Positions 56,604-64,000 of a stretch of DNA of 64,000 bases are shown in pieces. A program made the translations under genes and the position numbers. A model generated the notes under the pieces. The model was not told the DNA's origin and ran no database searches. It saw nothing but the letters and a program-made list of their open reading frames with translations. Source of the stretch: an uncultured Litoreibacter sp. (GTDB taxonomy: Bacteria; Pseudomonadota; Alphaproteobacteria; Rhodobacterales; Rhodobacteraceae); contig CANLQL010000001.1 in the NCBI GenBank assembly GCA_947493265.1, forward strand, positions 885,436-949,435. The letters are read 5' to 3'. Within the stretch, counting starts at the first letter, position 1. Every line of letters begins with the position of its first letter.

Positions 56604-59009
56604 ATGAAATCGCATTACAGAGTGGTCGTCATCGGAGGCGGTGTTGTCGGGACATCGGTGCTTTATCACTTGGCCAAAATGGGCTGGAGCGACGTTTGTC
56701 TGATCGAACGCTCTGTTCTCACGGCGGGATCAAGCTGGCACGCCGCGGGCGGTATCCATGCGCTGAATGCGGATCCGAACATCGCGTCGCTGCAGGCGTA
56801 CACGATTGATCTGCTCAGCACGATTGAAGAGGAAAGCGGCCAGAATATCGGTCTGCACATGACGGGCGGCCTGACGATGGCCGGCACGCCGGACCGGTGG
56901 GAATGGCTGCAATCGGCCTACCGGACGTTCCAATCTATTGGCATCGAAGATTGCCGATTGGTCAGCGTCGAAGAAGCGGTTGAGCTGAACCCGATCATGT
57001 CGGGGCTGGGGCTGCTGGGGGGCATGTGGGCTGATCGCGAGGGCTATATCGATACGACCGGGACGGTTCATGCCTATGCTGGTGCGGCCAAGAAATACGG
57101 CGCGACCGTGGTCGAACATAACCGTGTGATTGAGCTGAACCAAACCCTCGAAGGTTGGGAAGTTGTCACCGAAAAGGGGACTGTGAATTGTGAACATGTG
57201 GTCAATGCGGGTGGTCTTTGGGCCAAGCAATTGGGCCGGATGGCTGGGGTCGAACTGCCGGTCTCCCCTTTGAACCATCACTACCTGATCTCGGACACGA
57301 TCCCGCAGCTGGAAGAGCTTGATTTCGAAGTCCCAATGACGGTTGATCTGGAAGGCTTCACCTATCTCAGGCAGGATCAGAAGGGCGTGCTGTTGGGGAT
57401 TTACGAGATCGATCACCAGCACTGGATGATGGATGGTGCCCCTTGGGAGTACGGGTTTGAACTTCAGCAGGAAGACCCTGACCGAATCGAACATGAACTG
57501 ACCATGGGATTTGAACGCTATCCGGCTTTGCAAGAGGTTGGCGTCAAGACATGGGTCAACGGGGCATTCACCTTCTCGCCCGATGGCAACCCGCTGGTGG
57601 GGCCTGTGCCCGGCAAGCGCGGCTATTGGTCGGCCTGCGCGGTGATGGCCGGGTTCCTGCAAGGCGGGGGCGTCGGTAAATCACTGGCCGAATGGATGAT
57701 CAACGGAGAGCCAGAGGCGGATGTCTACGGCATGGACGTCGCCCGCTACGGTGTGTTTGCGGAAAACAAGCAATACATCAAGGAAACCACCGGCCAGTTC
57801 TATTCCCGCCGGTTCGTGATGACCTACCCGAACGAGCAATTGCCAGCGGGCAGACCTCTGAAGACAGCCCCAGCTTACGGGGACATGTCGGCGGCTGGGT
57901 GCCATTGGGGTCAAAGCTGGGACCTGGAAGTTCCGCTGTATTTCGCCCCCGAAGGGTTCAAGGAAATTCCATCGCTGAGACGCTCCAACGCGCATGATAT
58001 CGTGGCTGCAGAATGCAAAACCGCGCGCGAAGGTGTGGGATTGCTGGATATCACCGGGTTTTCCCGGTTCGAGATTTCTGGCCCGGGGGCGGAGGCGTGG
58101 CTCAACAGGTTGCTGGCGACGCGTTTGCCCAATGCTGGACGTGCGAAACTGGCGGTCATGCTGGGTGAGGATGGCCGGTTGAAAGGGGATCTGACCTGCT
58201 TCAACTGGGGCGACGGAACATATTGGCTGATGGGCAGCTACTACCTGCGGTCGTGGCACATGCGCTGGTTCAACGATCACATGGCAGAGGGCGTATTCCT
58301 GCGTGATCTTGGGGAAGAAATGGCCGGGTTTTCCCTGTCAGGTCCGAAGTCCCGCGCGGTGATCGAAAAGCTCAGCGATCAACCGGTGGGGGAATTGCCA
58401 TTCCTTGGATGTGGCGATTTCGATATCGGCAAAATTCGCGCCAAAGTTGGTCGGTTGTCTGTCGCTGGTGGACTTGGCTACGAGATCAATTGCCGGATGG
58501 GCGACCACATCACCTTGCGCAACCTGCTGCTAGAAGCCGGTGCCGAAGAGGGGATCGCAGAGACCGGATTCAATGCAATGCTCAGCCTGCGTCTTGAGAA
58601 AAGCTTTGGCATCTGGTCTGCTGAATTTACCCAAGCCTATACGCCCGGAATGACCGCGATGGATCGCTGGATCGACTGGGACAAAGGCGACTTTGTCGGG
58701 CGCGCTGCTGCCCTGGCTGAACGCGATGGTGAAGGGTCACGGCAAGTACAAGTCACGCTTGAGGTCGACGCCTTGGATTCGGATGCCAGCGGGTATGAGC
58801 CAATCTGGAACAACGGTGAAAAGGTAGGTTTCGTGACATCAGGTGGCTATGGCCACACGGTTGGAAAGTCCCTGGCGATGGCCTTGGTCAATCGTGAATT
58901 GTCTGCCGAGGGGACAGCGCTTCAGGTCCATATCGTCGGAAAGGAGCGGCCTTGCAAAGTCATTGCGCCATCGCCGTTCGACCCGGCCGGTGAAGCGATG
59001 CGCGGATGA
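56604..59009 (+). CDS. FAD-dependent oxidoreductase fused to GcvT-like folate-binding domain (dimethylglycine/sarcosine dehydrogenase family)
   Basis: An 801-residue cytosolic protein. The N-terminal ~400 residues are a DAO-type flavoprotein (RVVVIGGGVVGTSVLYHLAK; GSSWHAAGGIH carries the His that binds FAD covalently in relatives). A linker domain follows, then a C-terminal aminomethyltransferase (GcvT) half (REGVGLLDITGFSRFEISGP, VGFVTSGGYGHTVGKSLAMA). Such fusions demethylate N-methylated amines and pass the one-carbon unit to tetrahydrofolate. The ATG at 56604 follows GGGGAGG. It is coupled by a 4-base overlap to an MttB homologue, pointing to betaine or methylamine breakdown; the exact amine is unknown. 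Confidence 0.9.
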   Translation: MKSHYRVVVIGGGVVGTSVLYHLAKMGWSDVCLIERSVLTAGSSWHAAGGIHALNADPNIASLQAYTIDLLSTIEEESGQNIGLHMTGGLTMAGTPDRWEWLQSAYRTFQSIGIEDCRLVSVEEAVELNPIMSGLGLLGGMWADREGYIDTTGTVHAYAGAAKKYGATVVEHNRVIELNQTLEGWEVVTEKGTVNCEHVVNAGGLWAKQLGRMAGVELPVSPLNHHYLISDTIPQLEELDFEVPMTVDLEGFTYLRQDQKGVLLGIYEIDHQHWMMDGAPWEYGFELQQEDPDRIEHELTMGFERYPALQEVGVKTWVNGAFTFSPDGNPLVGPVPGKRGYWSACAVMAGFLQGGGVGKSLAEWMINGEPEADVYGMDVARYGVFAENKQYIKETTGQFYSRRFVMTYPNEQLPAGRPLKTAPAYGDMSAAGCHWGQSWDLEVPLYFAPEGFKEIPSLRRSNAHDIVAAECKTAREGVGLLDITGFSRFEISGPGAEAWLNRLLATRLPNAGRAKLAVMLGEDGRLKGDLTCFNWGDGTYWLMGSYYLRSWHMRWFNDHMAEGVFLRDLGEEMAGFSLSGPKSRAVIEKLSDQPVGELPFLGCGDFDIGKIRAKVGRLSVAGGLGYEINCRMGDHITLRNLLLEAGAEEGIAETGFNAMLSLRLEKSFGIWSAEFTQAYTPGMTAMDRWIDWDKGDFVGRAAALAERDGEGSRQVQVTLEVDALDSDASGYEPIWNNGEKVGFVTSGGYGHTVGKSLAMALVNRELSAEGTALQVHIVGKERPCKVIAPSPFDPAGEAMRG

Positions 59010-60553
59010 TCGGGACACCGCCCCGAAGACGCGGCAGACGTGGCCAAAACGCAGGCGGCCATGAGGCCGGGAGCACGCGCAATGTAAACTACCGAAACCT
59101 GCGCAACCCGTTTCCGGCAATGTCTGTTTTTTCCGAAGACCGGATCGACGCGATGCATTCCGCTGCGCTGAACGTTCTGGAAACGCTTGGTGTGAAAGTT
59201 TTGCTTCCCGAGGCGCGCGCCTTGTTCAAAGCGGCAGGTGCGCGGGTTTATGAAGACAGTCTCATGGTTTTTATCGGGCGCGACATCGTGGAGGCAAATG
59301 TGGCACTTGCCCCCAAATCTGTGCCGATCCTAGGTGGCACGCGAAACCGTGATCTTGTGCTGGAATTGGGCTCTCTGGTTTTTCAGCCGGGGGCGGGTGC
59401 CCCGCACGCAACCGATCTGGAACGCGGCCGCAGACCGGGTACTGATCAGGACTTCCGAGAGCTGATCCAGCTGACACATCATTTCGACGTGCTGCATATG
59501 TTGCCACCACTGGTGGAGCCGCAAAACGTGCCAATGCACCTGCGCCACTACATGATGATGGAAACGCAGCTGACCCAGTCAGACAAGGTGCCATTCGTAT
59601 TTTCACGCGGCACGCCGCAGGTCGAAGACAGCTTGCAGATGCTGAAGGAGTTTCGCGGATTGTCCGAGGACGAATTCGCCGCAAACGCGCATTGCTACAC
59701 GATCATTAACACCAACTCGCCCCGTCAGATTGATGTACCGATGGCGCAAGGGCTGATTGATTTTGCACGCGCGGGACAGGTCTCGATCATCACGCCATTT
59801 ACGTTGATGGGTGCAATGGCCCCGATCACGGTTGCTGGTGCGATCACGTTAAGCCACGCGGAAGCCTTGGCGGCGATTACGCTGACACAATTGGCAAAAC
59901 CCGGTGCGCCGATTTGCTATGGGACGTTCACCTCCAATGTCGATATGAAATCAGGCGCTCCGGTTTTTGGCACGCCCGAACACTTCAAAGCATCGCTAGC
60001 GGCAGGGCAATTGGCGCGGAAACTGGGCTTGCCTTGGCGGTCTGCCAGCGGGTCGGCCGCGAATATCAACGATGTGCAATCGGCCAATGAAACGCAGTTC
60101 GGCACCTGGGGCTGCCTGATGGCGGGTGCGACGGTGATCATCCATGCTGCGGGCTGGCTGGAAGGTGGTCTGACGGTATCCTACGAAAAACTGATCACCG
60201 ATATGGAAGTGCTGCAAATGGTGGCAGAGCTGTGCGCGGAGGCTCAGGCAAACGAGGCTGATATCGCGATGGAAGCGCTGGCTGATGTGCAGCCCGGCGG
60301 GCATTTCTTCGGCACGGGCCACACAATGGAGCGCTACAAAACGGAATTCTACGAACCACTCGTCGCAGATTTCGCCAATTTCGGGACGTGGACGGAACGC
60401 GGTGCCATCGATACGAACACGCGCGCCACTGGCGTCTGGAAAGGCATTCTAGAGAATTTCGACCCCCCCAAGACAAGCGCTGACAAACGTGGAGCGCTAA
60501 AAGACTTCATCGCAAAACGGACGGAGGCTGGTGGCGCGCCACCGGAAAGCTGA
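59006..60553 (+). CDS. MttB-family (trimethylamine methyltransferase superfamily) protein, non-pyrrolysine
   Basis: A 515-residue TIM-barrel methyltransferase-like protein. Family features include RNVNYRNLRNPFPAMSVFSE, ITPFTLMGAMAPITVAGAIT and PGGHFFGTGHTMERYKTEFY. The frame has no in-frame TAG, so it lacks pyrrolysine and belongs with MtgB-like glycine-betaine or other quaternary-amine demethylases. Those enzymes need a corrinoid protein, and none is adjacent. It overlaps the dehydrogenase gene by 4 bases and is followed 3 bases later by a TetR regulator. Confidence 0.88.
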   Translation: MIGTPPRRRGRRGQNAGGHEAGSTRNVNYRNLRNPFPAMSVFSEDRIDAMHSAALNVLETLGVKVLLPEARALFKAAGARVYEDSLMVFIGRDIVEANVALAPKSVPILGGTRNRDLVLELGSLVFQPGAGAPHATDLERGRRPGTDQDFRELIQLTHHFDVLHMLPPLVEPQNVPMHLRHYMMMETQLTQSDKVPFVFSRGTPQVEDSLQMLKEFRGLSEDEFAANAHCYTIINTNSPRQIDVPMAQGLIDFARAGQVSIITPFTLMGAMAPITVAGAITLSHAEALAAITLTQLAKPGAPICYGTFTSNVDMKSGAPVFGTPEHFKASLAAGQLARKLGLPWRSASGSAANINDVQSANETQFGTWGCLMAGATVIIHAAGWLEGGLTVSYEKLITDMEVLQMVAELCAEAQANEADIAMEALADVQPGGHFFGTGHTMERYKTEFYEPLVADFANFGTWTERGAIDTNTRATGVWKGILENFDPPKTSADKRGALKDFIAKRTEAGGAPPES

Positions 60554-60556
60554 CCT

Positions 60557-61228
60557 ATGACTTCGCACCCTCTGAATTCGGTTGTCTTGCACCGGGATGA
60601 TCCGTCAAAATCTGCGCTTGTGGGCAATGTCAAAGTCACCCGCGAAGACTGGATCAATGCCGCCCGGGTGATGTTGGTGGAAGAAGGGGCGGAACGGGTA
60701 AAGATCGCTCCGATTGCCGCGCGTCTGGATGTGTCCCGATCCAGTTTTTATTGGTATTTCAAAAGTCATAGCGACCTTATGGACGCGCTGCTGGAGCACT
60801 GGAGCGCGATGAACACAGCCGCCTTGGTCGCTCAAGCCGGTATGCCTGCAGACCGAATAACCGGCGCGGTCTGCAATGTCTTCAAATGCGTGATCAATCC
60901 GGACTTGTTCGACAATCGGCTGGATTTCGCGATCCGGGATTGGGCGCGAAAAGACCCGACCGTGCGCGCCGCATTGGATGCGTCGGACGCAAAGCGCCTC
61001 AAGGCATTGTCGGAAATGTTTGAGCGTTACGACTACCCACCGTTTGAGGCCAAAACCCGTGCGCGCATCCTGTATTACATGCAGGTGGGCTACACGGATG
61101 CAGAGCTGCAGGAACCGATGGCCGAACGGTTGGCGATGGTGCCAATGTATCTTCTGGGCTTTACCGGTCATCTGCCGACCGATGCCGAATTTGAAGAGGT
61201 GAAAGCCTACACGGCGCCGTTTCTGTGA
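60557..61228 (+). CDS. TetR-family transcriptional regulator
   Basis: A 223-residue regulator with an N-terminal helix-turn-helix (DWINAARVMLVEEGAERVKI, IAARLDVSRSSFYWYFKSHS) and a helical ligand domain. It begins 3 bases after the MttB-family stop, so it likely represses its own operon in response to the amine substrate. No operator was identified by eye upstream of the flavoprotein gene. Confidence 0.9.
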   Translation: MTSHPLNSVVLHRDDPSKSALVGNVKVTREDWINAARVMLVEEGAERVKIAPIAARLDVSRSSFYWYFKSHSDLMDALLEHWSAMNTAALVAQAGMPADRITGAVCNVFKCVINPDLFDNRLDFAIRDWARKDPTVRAALDASDAKRLKALSEMFERYDYPPFEAKTRARILYYMQVGYTDAELQEPMAERLAMVPMYLLGFTGHLPTDAEFEEVKAYTAPFL

Positions 61229-61314
61229 TCGCGACGCAGGCGGGATTGCGAAAAAAACCGACGGAAGTTCCGGCGGCACCCGTGTAAGCTTGTGCAAAGC
61301 AAGGGAGGCCGCGC

Positions 61315-62682
61315 GTGTCGTCATACGACCCAATTCTCGCCGATATTCGATTTGGACTTGGTCCGAAGCCGGGCCTAAAGCCCGATGGATCGCTGGACCA
61401 GATGTTTGGAAGGCTGCAAGGGCCGGACACGGCTGCGCAACAGTTTCCGATCGATACATTCGATAGATATCGGGCCAAATTGCTTGCCAAGGACATGATT
61501 GGCAAAGCCTCCCGAAAAGGCAGCCGCGAAGATCGTCAGGCGCGGGTGAAACAGACCCGCAAACATGTTCGCAAGGATCAGCTTGGCTGGTTCAAATCCA
61601 CGCTATCGCGGCGGTTGGACACACAGGATGGATTTCGCGAACGCCTCGCGTTTTTCTGGGCGGATCATTTCACCGCGATTGGCAAAAACGGCCCCCTACG
61701 ATTTTTAAATGCCCCCTATGTCGAAGAAGCGATCCGTCCGCATGTAGCGGGGCGCTTTGGGGACATGTTGAAAGCAGTTATGCGTCAGCCCTTGATGCTG
61801 AGCTACCTTGATCAACTGACCTCGGCAGGCCCCAATAGCCGGGCCGCAAAGAACCGCAAGCGTCTTTCCGGGCTGAACGAAAATCTCGCACGGGAAGTGT
61901 TGGAATTGCACACTTTGGGCGTTGGTGCGGGCTATGGACAAGACGATGTTCGTGAATTGGCCGAGCTGTTGACCGGCTTGTCATTTGACCCAGAAAAAGG
62001 GTTCGTGTTCCGCGCTGCAATGGCCGAACCGGGGCCAGAAACCGTGCTGGGCAAACGCTATGGCGGCGGTCTGAAAGACATTGATGCCGTTTTGGATGAT
62101 CTGGCACTGCATCCGCAGACGGCACAGCATATCGCCCGGAAACTGGCGGTTCACTTCGTCGCAGACACGCCTAATCCCGATCTCATCGCGTCCATGGAAG
62201 CGGCGTATCTGAGACAAGACGGCGCGCTGTTGCCCGTCTATCAAGCGATGCTCAGCCACCCTGCCGCGTGGGCGCGTGCGCCTGCAAATGTGAAGCAACC
62301 AATTGATTTTGTGTGCACATCTCTGCGGGTTCTGGGCTGCAGCTCTGATGTGATCGCGGCGTTGAAGCCCCGCGATATCATGCGGGGCTTCGTGCGTCCG
62401 ATGGGGTTGATGGGCCAGACCTGGGCCACACCCCTTGGCCCTGATGGTTGGCCAGAGGAAGACAGCGCTTGGGTCACGCCCCAGCGCTTTGCCGCCCGGA
62501 TGCAATGGGCGATGAGTGTTCCGGCTAAACTGGTCCAGCCTTTGCCGGACCCCCGCGCGACTGTCAGATCAGCGCTTGGCGGGCGGGCCTCTGACGCGCT
62601 GGTCTTTGCGGCCACCAATGCAGAAGATCGTGCGGCTGGTATCGGTGTGATCCTGACCTCGCCCGCGTTTCAACGGATGTGA
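61315..62682 (+). CDS. DUF1800 family protein
   Basis: A 455-residue protein of the DUF1800 family. Marks are RERLAFFWADHFTAIG, NENLAREVLELHTLGVGAGY, DVRELAELLTGLSF and QHIARKLAVHFVADTPNP. It starts at GTG (61315) behind GGGAGG. Members are widespread, uncharacterised and usually paired with DUF1501 proteins, as here (4-base spacing class, adjacent). No clear Sec signal is visible at the chosen N terminus. Confidence 0.88.
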   Translation: MSSYDPILADIRFGLGPKPGLKPDGSLDQMFGRLQGPDTAAQQFPIDTFDRYRAKLLAKDMIGKASRKGSREDRQARVKQTRKHVRKDQLGWFKSTLSRRLDTQDGFRERLAFFWADHFTAIGKNGPLRFLNAPYVEEAIRPHVAGRFGDMLKAVMRQPLMLSYLDQLTSAGPNSRAAKNRKRLSGLNENLAREVLELHTLGVGAGYGQDDVRELAELLTGLSFDPEKGFVFRAAMAEPGPETVLGKRYGGGLKDIDAVLDDLALHPQTAQHIARKLAVHFVADTPNPDLIASMEAAYLRQDGALLPVYQAMLSHPAAWARAPANVKQPIDFVCTSLRVLGCSSDVIAALKPRDIMRGFVRPMGLMGQTWATPLGPDGWPEEDSAWVTPQRFAARMQWAMSVPAKLVQPLPDPRATVRSALGGRASDALVFAATNAEDRAAGIGVILTSPAFQRM

Positions 62683-62693
62683 AGGAGAGAGCT

Positions 62694-63923
62694 ATGACCC
62701 TGACCCGCCGACGTTTTCTGACGCAAAGTGCCATTTTGGGATGCTCTGCTGCGGCCAGCCCGTTGATGACACCGGTGTCCTTCGCCGCGGCCCCAAAAGG
62801 TGCTGGTTTCAAGGATCATCGTTTGGTTGTGATCATCTTGCGCGGCGCAATGGACGGCTTGGGCGTTGTGCAGCCTTACGGCGACCCCTCCTTCGCAGGC
62901 TTGCGGAAAACCACTGGGTTCGATGCGGATAGCTCTCTTGATCTGGATGGATTTTACGCACTTCATTCCGGGCTTTCGGCGCTTTATCCGCTTTGGCAGG
63001 CAGGGGAGTTGGGGGTCGCCCATGCAGTTTCGACCCCGTATCGCGACAAGCGCAGCCATTTTGATGGTCAGGATTTATTGGAGGCCGGAACGGTCGGTCT
63101 GCAAAACCTGCGCGATGGCTGGTTGAACCGTCTGCTTCAAAATATGCCGAATGTGACAGGGGAAACGGCCTATGCGATTGGGCGCAGCGAGATGCTGTTG
63201 CTCAATGGTCCGGCAGAGTTTTCGTCCTGGTCGCCAGAGGCCAGTCTCGCCCTTAGCGATGCGTCGCTTCAGCTGGTGAAATTGGTTGCGCAAGAAGATC
63301 CGTTATTTGCCAAAGCTGTTGATCAAGCGATCCGGCTCTCCGGCGCGGCAGAGCTTGCGGCAAATAGTGGGGACATTGAAGATATGTTCGACGCGATGGA
63401 GGCGTCTGGCCGACAGGCGATGGCACGTGATGCCCATATCTCTGTTGCGGAATTTGCAGCACAGAAATTGCGCGAAGAAGCCCGCATTGCCGCGTTTTCG
63501 ATCGGGGGTTGGGACACCCATGCCAACCAAAGCCGCAGCATCAAAGGCCCGCTTTCGCAGTTGTCAGATACGATTCTGACCTTGCGCGACACGCTTGGTG
63601 CGGACTGGGACAAAACCGCGGTGATTGCGATGACGGAGTTCGGGCGCACGGCTGCGGAAAACGGCACCGGCGGAACGGATCATGGCACCGCTGGGGCCGC
63701 AATTCTTGCTGGGGGTGCGTTGAACGGCGGCAAAGTAATCGCCGATTGGCCCGGATTGGCCAGTTCCGATCTTTACGCAGGGCGCGACCTGATGCCCGTC
63801 CGCGATGTCAGGGCGATCGCTGGCTGGATCATGCATGATCTGATTGGTCTGGATCGCGGGTTGATTGAGGGGTCGGTATTTCCAGGCTTGGACATGGGCC
63901 GCAGTCCGAAACTAATTTTGTAG
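62694..63923 (+). CDS. DUF1501 family protein with Tat signal
   Basis: A 409-residue exported protein. The N terminus MTLTRRRFLTQSAILGCSAA is a twin-arginine signal (RRRFL), with cleavage near FAA-AP, so it is probably folded before export to the periplasm. Sulfatase/phosphatase-like features include LVVIILRGAMDGLGVVQPYG, AFSIGGWDTHANQ and VIAMTEFGRTAAENGTGGTD, possible metal-binding stretches. The ATG at 62694 follows AAGGAG. It is coupled to the DUF1800 gene, its usual partner. The substrate is unknown. Confidence 0.9.
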   Translation: MTLTRRRFLTQSAILGCSAAASPLMTPVSFAAAPKGAGFKDHRLVVIILRGAMDGLGVVQPYGDPSFAGLRKTTGFDADSSLDLDGFYALHSGLSALYPLWQAGELGVAHAVSTPYRDKRSHFDGQDLLEAGTVGLQNLRDGWLNRLLQNMPNVTGETAYAIGRSEMLLLNGPAEFSSWSPEASLALSDASLQLVKLVAQEDPLFAKAVDQAIRLSGAAELAANSGDIEDMFDAMEASGRQAMARDAHISVAEFAAQKLREEARIAAFSIGGWDTHANQSRSIKGPLSQLSDTILTLRDTLGADWDKTAVIAMTEFGRTAAENGTGGTDHGTAGAAILAGGALNGGKVIADWPGLASSDLYAGRDLMPVRDVRAIAGWIMHDLIGLDRGLIEGSVFPGLDMGRSPKLIL

Positions 63924-63931
63924 CCCCCCCA

Positions 63932-63974
63932 ACCAAAAGACCCCACCATTTCTGGCGGGGCCTTTCGGTTTGGT
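63932..63974. terminator. Terminator after the DUF1501 gene
   Basis: An imperfect inverted repeat (AACCAAAAGACCCCACC / GGCGGGGCCTTTCGGTTT) with loop ATTTCT and CCTTT on the plus strand. It looks able to work in both directions. Confidence 0.7.
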
Positions 63975-64000
63975 CTCGGGGGACGGGACCAATCGGGAGG

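Noticed and set aside
59006..60553. MttB homologue considered as a pyrrolysine-containing trimethylamine methyltransferase
   Set aside because: The reading frame has no internal TAG, so pyrrolysine cannot be encoded.

Overview
The window reads as chromosomal DNA of a marine alphaproteobacterium of the Rhodobacteraceae (Roseobacter group). The main support is the irr / fabA-fabB-fabI locus, the rpsA-ihfB-lapA-trpF-trpB order, a pobA-pcaD-pcaB operon, a non-pyrrolysine MttB homologue beside a dimethylglycine-dehydrogenase-like flavoprotein, and many sugar-type ABC and GMC/Gfo-Idh genes. Genes are dense and often overlap by 1-4 bases. No tRNA, rRNA, CRISPR array, prophage or intact insertion sequence was recognised.

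Layout. 0-15.2 kb: one long plus-strand catabolic operon. It holds a CoA-transferase (cut by the window edge), a crotonase, an aldehyde dehydrogenase, a complete carbohydrate-type ABC importer, two GMC oxidoreductases, a Dabb protein, a LacI regulator, a Gfo/Idh dehydrogenase and a fumarate-reductase-type flavoprotein. A LuxR-type regulator (minus), a 61-residue protein and an acyl-CoA dehydrogenase follow. Together they look like uptake and stepwise oxidation of an oxygenated, probably cyclic or sugar-like compound to a CoA ester; the substrate is unknown. 18-21.2 kb: irr diverging from fabA-fabB-fabI. 21.2-25.3 kb: a VOC protein and a HAD / hydrolase / PLP-dehydratase / endonuclease-like operon. 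25.3-29.8 kb: the protocatechuate-branch operon pobA-pcaD-pcaB-MFS on the minus strand. 29.9-33.1 kb: zinc alcohol dehydrogenase, enolase-superfamily enzyme and a GntR/FCD regulator with a clear operator. 33.2-38.8 kb: OmpA lipoprotein, Ada-like methyltransferase, nth, adenosine-kinase-like gene, LysR regulator, small lipoprotein and a tandem cold-shock-domain protein.

38.8-47.3 kb looks accessory. It has two gene-poor stretches, a PepSY / response regulator / histidine kinase operon whose PepSY protein ends in a (GGGN)n tail, and a divergent exported coiled-coil protein that also carries GGGN repeats. A SRPBCC protein, an aldo/keto reductase and an AraC regulator follow. 47.3-52.0 kb is core housekeeping (rpsA, ihfB, lapA, trpF, trpB). 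52.8-54.0 kb encodes an exported Gln/Met/Arg-rich protein whose last ~97 residues match the TNT (tuberculosis necrotizing toxin, NAD+ glycohydrolase) family. It runs tail to tail into an unrecognised exported ~808-residue protein. 56.6-61.2 kb is a methylamine/betaine-type module (flavoprotein-GcvT fusion, MttB homologue, TetR). 61.3-63.9 kb is a DUF1800-DUF1501 pair.

Most notable: (1) the TNT-domain protein with no obvious immunity gene; (2) the paired GGGN-repeat proteins around a PepSY-two-component system; (3) pobA apparently starting at ATA behind a good Shine-Dalgarno; (4) the uncharacterised 15-kb catabolic operon. All calls come from reading sequence and translations by eye; no database search was run.
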